This document shows positions 1 through 7,454 of a stretch of 64,000 nt of DNA, piece by piece. The stretch's first letter is position 1. The number at the start of each line of letters is the position of its first letter. The stretch covers positions 1 to 64,000 of the forward strand of contig CAZFLM010000019.1 in NCBI GenBank assembly GCA_964519955.1, given 5' to 3'. The notes under the pieces were generated by a model that worked only from the letters and a program-made list of their open reading frames with translations, made no database searches and was not told the DNA's origin. Source of the stretch: CAZFLM01 sp964519955. GTDB taxonomy: Bacteria; Armatimonadota; Chthonomonadetes; Chthonomonadales; CAJBBX01. Made by a program: the position numbers and the translations under genes.

Positions 1-50
1 TATGGACCAACCGGGCTACCTTAACTAGGTGTCCACCAATTCGGGGCAAG

Positions 51-485
51 GTCAGGAGGCCCCACCCTACAACGGCCTCGCGCACCAGCCTGTGGGGCGC
101 GCCCTCCGCGGCGCGCCGGGAACGTAGGAGCAGGCAGCATCCCCGCAACGAAGCCAACGACTCGGCGGGGCGCGGAGGCCCCGCCCTACAACCGCCACGC
201 GGCACCAACCCGTGGGGCGCGCCCTCCGCGGCGCGCCGGGCACAGAAGGAGCGGGTGGCCGTACCGCGCGCACCGCCACAACGACCCGGCGGGGCGCGGA
301 GGCCCCGCCCTACAACCGCCACGCGGCACCAACCCGTGGGGCGCGCCCTCCGCGGCGCGCCGGGAACGCCGGAACACGCACTCACCCGGCGACCAACGGC
401 AACCACCCGGCGGGGCGCGGAGGCCCCGCCCCACAACCGCCACGCGGCACCAGCCCGTGGGGCGCGCCCTCCGCGGCGCGCCGGG
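51..485. repeat. Tandem array of REP-like inverted hairpin pairs (4 copies)
   Basis: Four copies of a unit of about 74 bp recur every 121-124 bp (about 46-120 diverged, 164-240, 288-364, 409-485). In the second copy an 8-bp stem closes a GCGGAG loop (164-185) and is followed by CTAC. After a spacer of about 22 nt comes GTGG and a second 8-bp stem with the complementary loop CTCCGC (212-237). The two hairpins therefore face each other, each with a GTRG tetranucleotide on its inner side, as in REP/BIME elements. No RAYT transposase gene lies in the window. Nothing else is seen in 1-489. Confidence 0.75.
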
Positions 486-489
486 AGCG

Positions 490-1611
490 CTACCCCTGCG
501 GGATCAGCCGGACCAGCGCGCAGCCGTGCGGCTCGACCTTCGCCGTGTAGCTGCCGCGGAAGACGCCAGCGTCCTCGTGCGCCCACAGATCGCGCACCAA
601 CGCCGGACGCCGGTCGTGCAGGCCCAGCGACTCCCAGGCAATCGACACCCGGTGCGTGTTGTCGTCGGAGCGGCTGAATAGCCCGACCGCGTACGAGCCG
701 TCGCTCAGCGGCTTGGCCCATACCTCGCCCCACAGCCAGCTCTCGCCCACGCGGAAGCCCTGGCGGCCCATCGGGTCCTGGTTCACGGCGATCACCTCGC
801 GGTTCGTCATGATCTCCTTGGCCGCCGGCGACATGGCGCGCACGTCGCAGCCGATCATCAGCGGGGAGGCCAGCAGGCACCAGAGGCTGAAGTGCGTGCG
901 GTACTCGGTGTCCGTGCAGCCGGTATGAATGGGGTCATTCCCCTTGCCGTACATACCCACGACCAGCATGTCGGGGTCGTTCCAGCGGTTGGGCCCCGCG
1001 TAGCTCTCCAGCCCCGCCTGCGAGAACCCGATGTCGCAGATGCTCTTCCACGTGTCGAGGATGTCGCCGGTCGTGCGCCACATGTGCGCCCCCGCGGAGG
1101 CGGCCCACTTCCAGGGCTCCTCGCGCCCCCAGTTGCACGCGCTGAAGAGGATGGGGCGGCCCGTGGCCCGCAGCGCCTGGCCCATGCGGCGGTAGAGCAT
1201 CTTGCCGTCGACGCCCTCCGGCTTGTAGCAGTAGTCGTACTTCAGGAAGTCGACGCCCCACGAGGCGAACGCCTGCGCGTCCTGCTCCTCGTTGGCGAAG
1301 CTGCCCGGCCGGCCGCCGCAGGTGTGCGTGCCGACGCAGGAGTAGATGCCGAACTTGAGGCCCAGGCTGTGCACGTAGTCGGCCACCGGCGCGATGCCCT
1401 GCGGGAACTTGTCGGCGTCCGGGATCAGCCGCCCCTCGCCGTCGCGCTCCCAGGCCTCCCAGTGGTCGTCGATGACGACGTACTCGTAGCCCAACTCCCT
1501 CAGGCCCTCCGAGATGAAGGCGTCCGCCGACTCGCGGATCAGGCTGTCGCTGATCTCGCCGCCGAACGTGTTCCAGCTATTCCACCCCATCGGTGGTGTG
1601 GGTGCCAGCAT
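490..1611 (-). CDS. GH27 alpha-galactosidase
   Basis: This 373-residue enzyme matches glycoside hydrolase family 27 (alpha-galactosidase or alpha-N-acetylgalactosaminidase), which removes terminal alpha-galactosyl groups with retention. Visible family motifs are GWNSWNTFGG at the N terminus, VIDDHW, KFGIYSCVGTHTCGGRPGS, the nucleophile aspartate in LKYDYC and the acid/base region WNDPDMLVVG, followed by a short beta-sandwich tail. I chose the ATG at 1611 because AAGGAG lies about 9 nt upstream and the protein then begins right before the conserved PPMGWNSWN; a longer frame reaches 1674. No signal peptide is visible from this start, so it may be cytoplasmic. It is divergent from the 1825 gene. 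Confidence 0.9.
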   Translation of the reverse strand: MLAPTPPMGWNSWNTFGGEISDSLIRESADAFISEGLRELGYEYVVIDDHWEAWERDGEGRLIPDADKFPQGIAPVADYVHSLGLKFGIYSCVGTHTCGGRPGSFANEEQDAQAFASWGVDFLKYDYCYKPEGVDGKMLYRRMGQALRATGRPILFSACNWGREEPWKWAASAGAHMWRTTGDILDTWKSICDIGFSQAGLESYAGPNRWNDPDMLVVGMYGKGNDPIHTGCTDTEYRTHFSLWCLLASPLMIGCDVRAMSPAAKEIMTNREVIAVNQDPMGRQGFRVGESWLWGEVWAKPLSDGSYAVGLFSRSDDNTHRVSIAWESLGLHDRRPALVRDLWAHEDAGVFRGSYTAKVEPHGCALVRLIPQG

Positions 1612-1731
1612 CCTCGCTGCTCCTTCCGTAGTGGGCGCGGCCAGGGCCACGCCGCGGCTCTGAGCCAGTCGCACAGGTCACGTATGCGCCACGCCAACGT
1701 AGTCGAACCACATCGCGGGCCGCCATGGCCA

Positions 1732-1760
1732 TTGACACCGCGCGGGCGCCGCCCTATACT
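1732..1760 (+). promoter_or_regulatory. Sigma70-type promoter for the 1825 gene
   Basis: A perfect -35 TTGACA (1732-1737) and a -10 TATACT (1755-1760) are separated by 17 nt, about 60 nt before the start codon at 1825. Both hexamers are consensus or one base off, which is unusual in such GC-rich DNA. Confidence 0.75.
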
Positions 1761-1824
1761 GGTTCCAGGCGCTGCCGTTTGCTCTCCAGGTTGGGATTCC
1801 CGTAGCCTCGGATGGAGGAGACCA

Positions 1825-3624
1825 ATGATCCAGATGCGCGCCGTGCTCGCTGCCTCGTTCCTCGTGCTCGCCGCCGTATCCTCCGCCGACGCCCCGCGGC
1901 CTCTGCCGACCTGGGCGCCGCTTCCCACCGACAGCGCGATCACCGTCTCGGTGGGCCTCCGCGCCGCGTGGGAGAGCCACATCGACGGCCGCCTGCTGGC
2001 CCGGTCGCGCACTATCGCGACGGAGGTCGCAGCCTACCCGCCGGACGCCGCGCCTGACGTGAAGGCGTTCTACAGCCACCAGATCACCTACGTGACGCCG
2101 CCGCGTGTGCGTCGGTGGTACCGCGCGGCGCCCATCGGCGACACCGTGGGCCTCGCCGTGCGCATCACCGACAGCCGCGGACGCCTCGGTGTCGTGTCGG
2201 TCACCGACCCGCAGAAGGGCACCGCGTATGGCGGGCTGGGGGCCTCGCGAGATGGAAAGCTGATCCAGGGCCGCGTCACCGTGCCCTGGGGCCACCCGTT
2301 CTATCTTCTGGACCTCTACGCCAAGGACGGTAGGCTCCTGGCGCGCCTGGTGGCTTCGGACGGCGGCATGAACCGTGTGGTGCACTTCAAGGTGCTGGGC
2401 TACTTCGCCCCGAAGCGCCCGGAGTGCGTCTCGTCTCCACGGTTCGGCGTCGGCGAGACCGGCTCAGGCCCCGTTGGCAACGCCTGGGACCTCCGAGGCG
2501 TTCCCATTTTGCCCACGCCCGACGGGCAGTTCAGCGTGGTGACCGCGGCGGCAGATGGCTCCAATGACTCCGGCTACCCTCTGTCCCTGTTGCCGCCGCT
2601 TGCGCTCGAGATGCTCCCCAAGGAGTCGCGTCTCGCCGCGGGCTGGTTCTCGTACCCGCCCGTACATCCCATCCTGAGCGCCGAGTACCTGGCCGAGTAT
2701 GCGAGGTCGAACGACATCGGCAGCCCCGAGTGGAGCGCGCGAGCCATCACCATGCCGCCGTTCACCACCTGCACGGGCTACTGGCGCGTTCGGCTTCGCG
2801 GCACCATGACGGCCTACTTCGAGGTGCCCTACGGGGTGACGCGCTGTACGGCCATCTACGATCGCCTGCAGCAAGTCGTCCGCGATCTGGCGAGCCGGCA
2901 GCACGATTGCTTCCTCTGGGCCATCGCCACTTGGCAGGGCTACCGGGAGTGGCTCAAGACGCCGGAAGGCGTGCAGTCCGGCCTCGACGCCGACATGCTC
3001 GGAATAGGCACCTGCATCACGGCCATCTCGACGGAGGCGGACGAGCAGCGTCTTGCGATCCAGGAGCCAATGCTCGACGCGGTGACCTTCTCACTCCCGG
3101 CGGAGGCAGTCGCGGCGGACGGCGTCCAGATGGGTCGGGCGGTTGCCATTCCCTCCCCATGGGCCCCCGAGAAGCCGGTGCCCGAGATCAGCGTGCCCAT
3201 CGAGTTCGCGCCGGGCTGCACGACCGTGACTCATCTGTTCCCGAAGGGCCATTCCTTCGCGGTCGTTGGGACCAGCAACCCGGCCGACCGCACCGACATC
3301 ATGCGATGCCTGCAGGTCATGACCCCGTGCAAAGAGGCCGTGTCGATGCAGTGGCTGGTGCACTCCGACGTGGCCATCGCCACCGTGGACAAGGACGGTC
3401 GCCCGATCGAAGCGGATGTCACGGTGAGGGACGCCCAGGGGAAGCTGCTGTACGAGGGGAGGACGAGGCGGAGTGGGGGCGGCTGCCGCCTGCGGACCCT
3501 GATGCTGCCCGTCGGCCTCTGCACCATCGAGGCATCCGCGCCGCCGCTGAAGGGCTCCGCCACGTGCGATGTCCCATATGGGCTGCACCACGAGGTGCAG
3601 GTGGTGCTCACGCCGGCGAAGTAG
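1825..3624 (+). CDS. Secreted protein of unknown function, 599 aa
   Basis: I do not recognise the family. The protein starts with a signal peptide (hydrophobic residues about 5-21, cleavage near SSADA). Its long middle part has no catalytic motif I can name. The last roughly 85 residues (from VDKDGRPIEADVTVRD) look like a carboxypeptidase-regulatory or other Ig-like beta-sandwich. The ATG is chosen because GGAGGAG (1814-1820) precedes it by 4 nt and a near-consensus promoter lies at 1732-1760; an open frame continues far upstream but is antisense to the GH27 gene. It converges tail to tail with the 3629 gene with only 4 nt between stops. Confidence 0.8.
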   Translation: MIQMRAVLAASFLVLAAVSSADAPRPLPTWAPLPTDSAITVSVGLRAAWESHIDGRLLARSRTIATEVAAYPPDAAPDVKAFYSHQITYVTPPRVRRWYRAAPIGDTVGLAVRITDSRGRLGVVSVTDPQKGTAYGGLGASRDGKLIQGRVTVPWGHPFYLLDLYAKDGRLLARLVASDGGMNRVVHFKVLGYFAPKRPECVSSPRFGVGETGSGPVGNAWDLRGVPILPTPDGQFSVVTAAADGSNDSGYPLSLLPPLALEMLPKESRLAAGWFSYPPVHPILSAEYLAEYARSNDIGSPEWSARAITMPPFTTCTGYWRVRLRGTMTAYFEVPYGVTRCTAIYDRLQQVVRDLASRQHDCFLWAIATWQGYREWLKTPEGVQSGLDADMLGIGTCITAISTEADEQRLAIQEPMLDAVTFSLPAEAVAADGVQMGRAVAIPSPWAPEKPVPEISVPIEFAPGCTTVTHLFPKGHSFAVVGTSNPADRTDIMRCLQVMTPCKEAVSMQWLVHSDVAIATVDKDGRPIEADVTVRDAQGKLLYEGRTRRSGGGCRLRTLMLPVGLCTIEASAPPLKGSATCDVPYGLHHEVQVVLTPAK

Positions 3625-3628
3625 CCGG

Positions 3629-5185
3629 TCAGCGCGCCCCAGCCACGACGACCACCTGGCTGCGCGTCACCCCCGCGCCCTTCTCGTCGTAGTCGCGCAC
3701 GCGCACCGTGAAGGCGAACCGGCCGGCGGCGCGCGGCGTGCCAGAGAGGCGCCCGGTGAACGTGTCGAGCGCCAGGCCGGGCGGAAGGCTGCCGCCAACC
3801 ACCTCCCAGCAGTAGAACGGGATGCCGCCCGTGGCGCGGAGATGCGCGGCGTACGGCTTGCCCGCGCGGGCCGGCGGAAGTGTGGATGCGGCGAAGCGCA
3901 GCGGCTCGAACGCCGACGTCGGGCGCAGCCGGTAGCCGATGGCCTTGGCGACGAGCAGGTCGGTCTTCGTCGTGAGCCAGCGCTTCTTGGGCATGTCGCC
4001 GTAGTAGTCGTAGCCGAACGCGCCGCGCCGGCTGGCGGGGTCGACCGTGCCGGTCAGATGGCAGAACCGATCGATCTTCGGCTGCGTCCCCACGTACGCC
4101 ACCAAGTCGGGATCGTCCCACGTGCCGGTCGCCTGCGCCTTGCCGAAGAGCGTGTGCCGGGGGTGGAACACGAGGGCGTGGCCGATCTCGTGGCGCACGA
4201 TGGAGTAGAGGTCGCAGGCCTCCTTGCGCAGGTTGCCCGTGTGCGCCCAGTCGCCGTCGCCGGTGGTCAGGTACCAGCCGAGCGCGTTGTAGTTGCCGGT
4301 CGTCTCCACCTCGAGGCCGCCCGAGCGGCGGATCGGCAGCGGCGCGCCCTGGCTCGTCTGGAACCCGGTCATCGCGGGCTCGCCGCCGGAGCGCTGCTCG
4401 ATCCCCGCGATGCCGTAGGCGTAGAGCAGGAAGCCCCGGTAGCCCGCCGTGTTCGCGACCTCGGCGCCGGAGACGAACCCGTCGGGGTTCCAGATCCACG
4501 TGCTCTCCGCGCCCGCGCGCACGGGGTCGAGGTGCATGTGCTGGAAGAAGAAGCCCCAGTCATCGGCGGCCTGCTGCGCGATGGCGCGCTTGCGCGGGTC
4601 GGAGAAGAAGCCCGTGCGGTCCTGCGAGTAGTCGAGGGTGATCTTCAGCTCGCCCATCGGCGGACGATCCTGGTCGATCACGCGGATCGGCACGCGATTG
4701 ACCGCGCCGCCGCCCTCCGCGCGAATGGTCAGCGTGTAGCGTTCGTCGAGGCCGTCACGGTCCGGGAAGATCGAGATGAGCACGGGGACCGGCGTCGAAG
4801 CGTCGGCGAAGGCGATGGTCTTGCTCGGCCCCTTCTCGCCCACCTCGCTCGGCAGGTCGAAGTAGAGCCGCCCGCCATCCGCGGCCAGCGTCGCGCGAAC
4901 GCCCGGCGCGGTACCGGCCGGCGGCTTCACCGTGAACCGGATGGCCGGGTTCGCGATCTGCCCCTCCCAGTCCACCAGCGTCAGCCCATGCCGCGTGACA
5001 TCCCGCCCGAAGCGGTCAGTTACGACGAAGCCGGACAGAGGCACTTCTCCCCCAGCATTGGGGGCCGGGGGGTGTGCAGAGGCCGCCGATAGCGCCGCGC
5101 CAACCAGGAGCGCAACCAGAGCGGTGCCGCACCAGGACGCGGCGCCTGCACGCGAGAGCCTTCTGTGCTTCACTCGAGGATGCAT
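3629..5185 (-). CDS. Secreted zincin-like metalloprotease with Ig-type C-terminal domain
   Basis: This 518-aa protein has an N-terminal signal sequence (GTALVALLVGAALSAASA) and, in its second half, SIVRHEIGHALVFHPRH, an HExxH zinc motif. The usual metzincin third ligand (HExxHxxGxxH) is not in register; His10 or His13 of the motif could serve. The C terminus (about residues 400-518) contains a putative-Ig signature (PPARAGKPYAAHLRATGG ... GLALDTFTGRLSGTP). The ATG at 5185 overlaps the end of the upstream gene by 16 nt, so it is probably the last gene of the 10204-to-3629 operon. A palindromic repeat encoding PNAGGE sits in its N-terminal region. Substrate unknown. Confidence 0.75.
   Translation of the reverse strand: MHPRVKHRRLSRAGAASWCGTALVALLVGAALSAASAHPPAPNAGGEVPLSGFVVTDRFGRDVTRHGLTLVDWEGQIANPAIRFTVKPPAGTAPGVRATLAADGGRLYFDLPSEVGEKGPSKTIAFADASTPVPVLISIFPDRDGLDERYTLTIRAEGGGAVNRVPIRVIDQDRPPMGELKITLDYSQDRTGFFSDPRKRAIAQQAADDWGFFFQHMHLDPVRAGAESTWIWNPDGFVSGAEVANTAGYRGFLLYAYGIAGIEQRSGGEPAMTGFQTSQGAPLPIRRSGGLEVETTGNYNALGWYLTTGDGDWAHTGNLRKEACDLYSIVRHEIGHALVFHPRHTLFGKAQATGTWDDPDLVAYVGTQPKIDRFCHLTGTVDPASRRGAFGYDYYGDMPKKRWLTTKTDLLVAKAIGYRLRPTSAFEPLRFAASTLPPARAGKPYAAHLRATGGIPFYCWEVVGGSLPPGLALDTFTGRLSGTPRAAGRFAFTVRVRDYDEKGAGVTRSQVVVVAGAR
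5047..5072. repeat. Palindromic repeat inside a coding sequence
   Basis: CCCCCAGCATTGGGGG with a following G/C run. The same element occurs twice at 61607-61686. Here it is read through in frame by the 3629 gene just after its signal peptide. Confidence 0.6.
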
Positions 5186-6180
5186 GTCGTGTACGCCTGC
5201 GGTTCGAGAACGACGGTCGTGCCCGATGCCAGGAGGATCGCCTCCAGCGGGATCGGGCCGACCTCGTGCGTCACATGCTCGACCACTACCCAGCGGCGGT
5301 CGGTGCTCAGGCCGAGCAGGTTGTACGTCCCATTCAGCATGCGCACGGTTGCCATGGCCCCGGTGCGGACGGAGACAGACACGATCGCTGGCGCCGCCCC
5401 CTTGCGTCCGTAACCGTCGCACGAAGCCAGCACCTCGGTGTCGGACCGCCCGGCGCAGATTCCGCTCAGCCCGCGCACCTGCACCTGGCGCGTTCGACGA
5501 GCCGCCGTGTCCACGATCCAGAGAGCGCTTCCCGCCCCGTCGCGCCTGCGAAGCTCCAGAGACACATAGCGTCCTGCGGTGACGACCATCGGCGAGGAGG
5601 AGTCCATGCCTCTCGGCAGCGGCCAGGGCCGCGCGACCTCTCGCAGTGTGCGCGCGTCGCGGAGCGAGAGCACCTCGCCGCCGCCCGACTGGCAGATGCA
5701 CGCAGCGCGGCGCCCCACGGTCACCACGTCGGTGATCTGCGCGGAAGTGCGCACGGGCGACAAGACGCGTCGGCCCGTGTCGTAGCGCCAGAGCGCGCTC
5801 TCTGTCCGGGCGGCCGTGCCGCTCCCGATCCTCAAGATCACGTCGCGCCCAATCCACCCCACGCACGTGATGTCGGGCCTCCGGATCGCCGCAACGAACC
5901 GGTCGTAGCGGTACACCCGCACGACGCCATCGGACTCGAACGCGGAGTAGCCGCCCGGACCGGAGCGGATGCGGGCGATGACGTCGCCATACAGACTGGG
6001 TGCGCCGGTCCCAGAGCCATCCCCGTACACCGCGCGAAGCGGGTTGGCGACGTAGCTCACATAGCGCACCGACGGCCGAGCCCTGCCAGGCCCCGCCGGA
6101 GCCGCAGCTCCAAACCCCAGGTCCCAAGTCCCAGCGCGGCTCAGCGCCAGCATGAGGGCGAGGCCCAGCGCGGCGTTCAC
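5170..6180 (-). CDS. Exported beta-propeller-like protein, 336 aa
   Basis: The start is a GTG at 6180 whose last two bases form the TGA stop of the upstream gene (GTGA overlap), which indicates translational coupling. A short hydrophobic N terminus (ALGLALMLAL) probably serves for export. The remainder consists of repeated blocks of about 40 residues (for example YDTGRRVLSPV, LRDARTLREVARP, IVDTAARRTRQVQV) that read like WD40/TolB-type propeller blades, with no catalytic motif seen. It lies between two HExxH proteins in one operon. A G-rich repeat (about 6112-6140) is translated within its N-terminal region as GTWDLGFGA. Function unknown. Confidence 0.65.
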   Translation of the reverse strand: MNAALGLALMLALSRAGTWDLGFGAAAPAGPGRARPSVRYVSYVANPLRAVYGDGSGTGAPSLYGDVIARIRSGPGGYSAFESDGVVRVYRYDRFVAAIRRPDITCVGWIGRDVILRIGSGTAARTESALWRYDTGRRVLSPVRTSAQITDVVTVGRRAACICQSGGGEVLSLRDARTLREVARPWPLPRGMDSSSPMVVTAGRYVSLELRRRDGAGSALWIVDTAARRTRQVQVRGLSGICAGRSDTEVLASCDGYGRKGAAPAIVSVSVRTGAMATVRMLNGTYNLLGLSTDRRWVVVEHVTHEVGPIPLEAILLASGTTVVLEPQAYTTCILE

Positions 6181-7454
6181 GGCTGCTGCCCGATCCCGTA
6201 GCGCTCGCGGGCGGCCTTGACGCTCTCGGCGGTCACCGGGAAGCGCCAGCGGACGAAGAGCGGCTCCAGGTCCACCTTGCTCTCCTCGCTCAGGATCGCC
6301 GCGATGAGGCTGATCTTCTCCTCGGGCTTCTCCGGCGGCTTCATGCCCTTGTCCGCCAGGCGACGATAGGTGCGGTACCAGCGCTTGTACACGTCCCAGC
6401 CGTAGGCACGCTGGATGCGCTGGAAGAACGTGTGCATTTCGTCGGACGAGAGCGTGTCGTAGGTGCGCTTCGGGTCGGCCAGGTAGGCGTCGCCGAACAA
6501 GGTGAAGAAGCGCTCGACCAGCTCCTGCCCCGTCAGGCGCGCGTTCTTGTCGGGCGCGGGATAGCCGGGCGCCTGGAACGTCCACTTGATGCGGAACGAC
6601 TGGTCCTGGATGCTCTCGAACGCGTAGGCGAGCTTGAAGTTGGCCTGCCACTCGGCCGCCGGCCCGCTCCAGATGTACCAGTCGCCCAGCACGTCGAAGT
6701 TGTGGCCCACCTCATGGATCCAGCCGAACGAGATCAGGCCGTCGTCGAAGTCGTTCAGCGTGTCGCCGACGAACTTCGTGTTGAGGATCATCTCCTGCCC
6801 GGCGTAGGCCCACCACGGGTGCTCGGGACACTCCTTGAACACCATCAGCTTGCCGCCGAACGGCTTCTCCCCGGTCAGGTCGATCATCGCGGCGTAGCAC
6901 TGATCCACCCAGCTCAGCGTGCGGTCGAGGTGCTTGAACGTCTTGAACCGCGACGCCATGAGCGACATGCCGGCGGTCTTCCCGTTCACCTGCTTCAGCG
7001 GCTCGGGCAGCACCGCGCCGGGCACCTCGATGCGGTAGGCCAGCTCGCTGGTAGCGTCGCCCTGCTTCACGGTGAAGCTGCCCGCCATCACCGGCGCGCC
7101 CGGCCTAGCCTTCGCCACCACGTCCTCCGGCAGCAGGCCCACCTCGTCGCGCGTGAGCGACTTCCCCGGCTCGATCGCCGCGCCGACATCGCCGCCCCAC
7201 GCGTCGCCCATCGTCTTGCCCTGGGCCTCCCAGTGCGCGGTCCATTTGACCACGGTCGCTGGCGCGCTCCCGTCGTTCTTCAGCACGAAGCGGTAGCTGC
7301 CCCAGCCACCCGGCATCCACCCCTTCGGCATGCGGTTCTCAGCCGCCAGGGTCACGCCCGCAGCCTGCGCCGCCGAGACCAGCACCGACAGCGCGCCGGC
7401 CCAGACCACTGCCTGCGCGCGGACCGCCCAACGAGTACGTCGATCCACCATCAT
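6177..7454 (-). CDS. Secreted M60-like (gluzincin) metallopeptidase
   Basis: A 425-aa protein with a signal peptide ending near AAQAAG. Residues about 60-150 form a beta-rich domain (RFVLKNDGSAPATVVKW). The second half carries GWIHEVGHNF followed 16 residues later by a glutamate (GPAAEW), matching the HExxH(8-24)E pattern of peptidase family M60, whose members act on mucin-type glycoproteins. A helical tail follows. ATG 7454 overlaps the upstream TGA (ATGA), and its own stop overlaps the next GTG, so it is the second gene of a coupled run. M60 assignment rests on the motif only. Confidence 0.75.
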   Translation of the reverse strand: MMVDRRTRWAVRAQAVVWAGALSVLVSAAQAAGVTLAAENRMPKGWMPGGWGSYRFVLKNDGSAPATVVKWTAHWEAQGKTMGDAWGGDVGAAIEPGKSLTRDEVGLLPEDVVAKARPGAPVMAGSFTVKQGDATSELAYRIEVPGAVLPEPLKQVNGKTAGMSLMASRFKTFKHLDRTLSWVDQCYAAMIDLTGEKPFGGKLMVFKECPEHPWWAYAGQEMILNTKFVGDTLNDFDDGLISFGWIHEVGHNFDVLGDWYIWSGPAAEWQANFKLAYAFESIQDQSFRIKWTFQAPGYPAPDKNARLTGQELVERFFTLFGDAYLADPKRTYDTLSSDEMHTFFQRIQRAYGWDVYKRWYRTYRRLADKGMKPPEKPEEKISLIAAILSEESKVDLEPLFVRWRFPVTAESVKAARERYGIGQQP

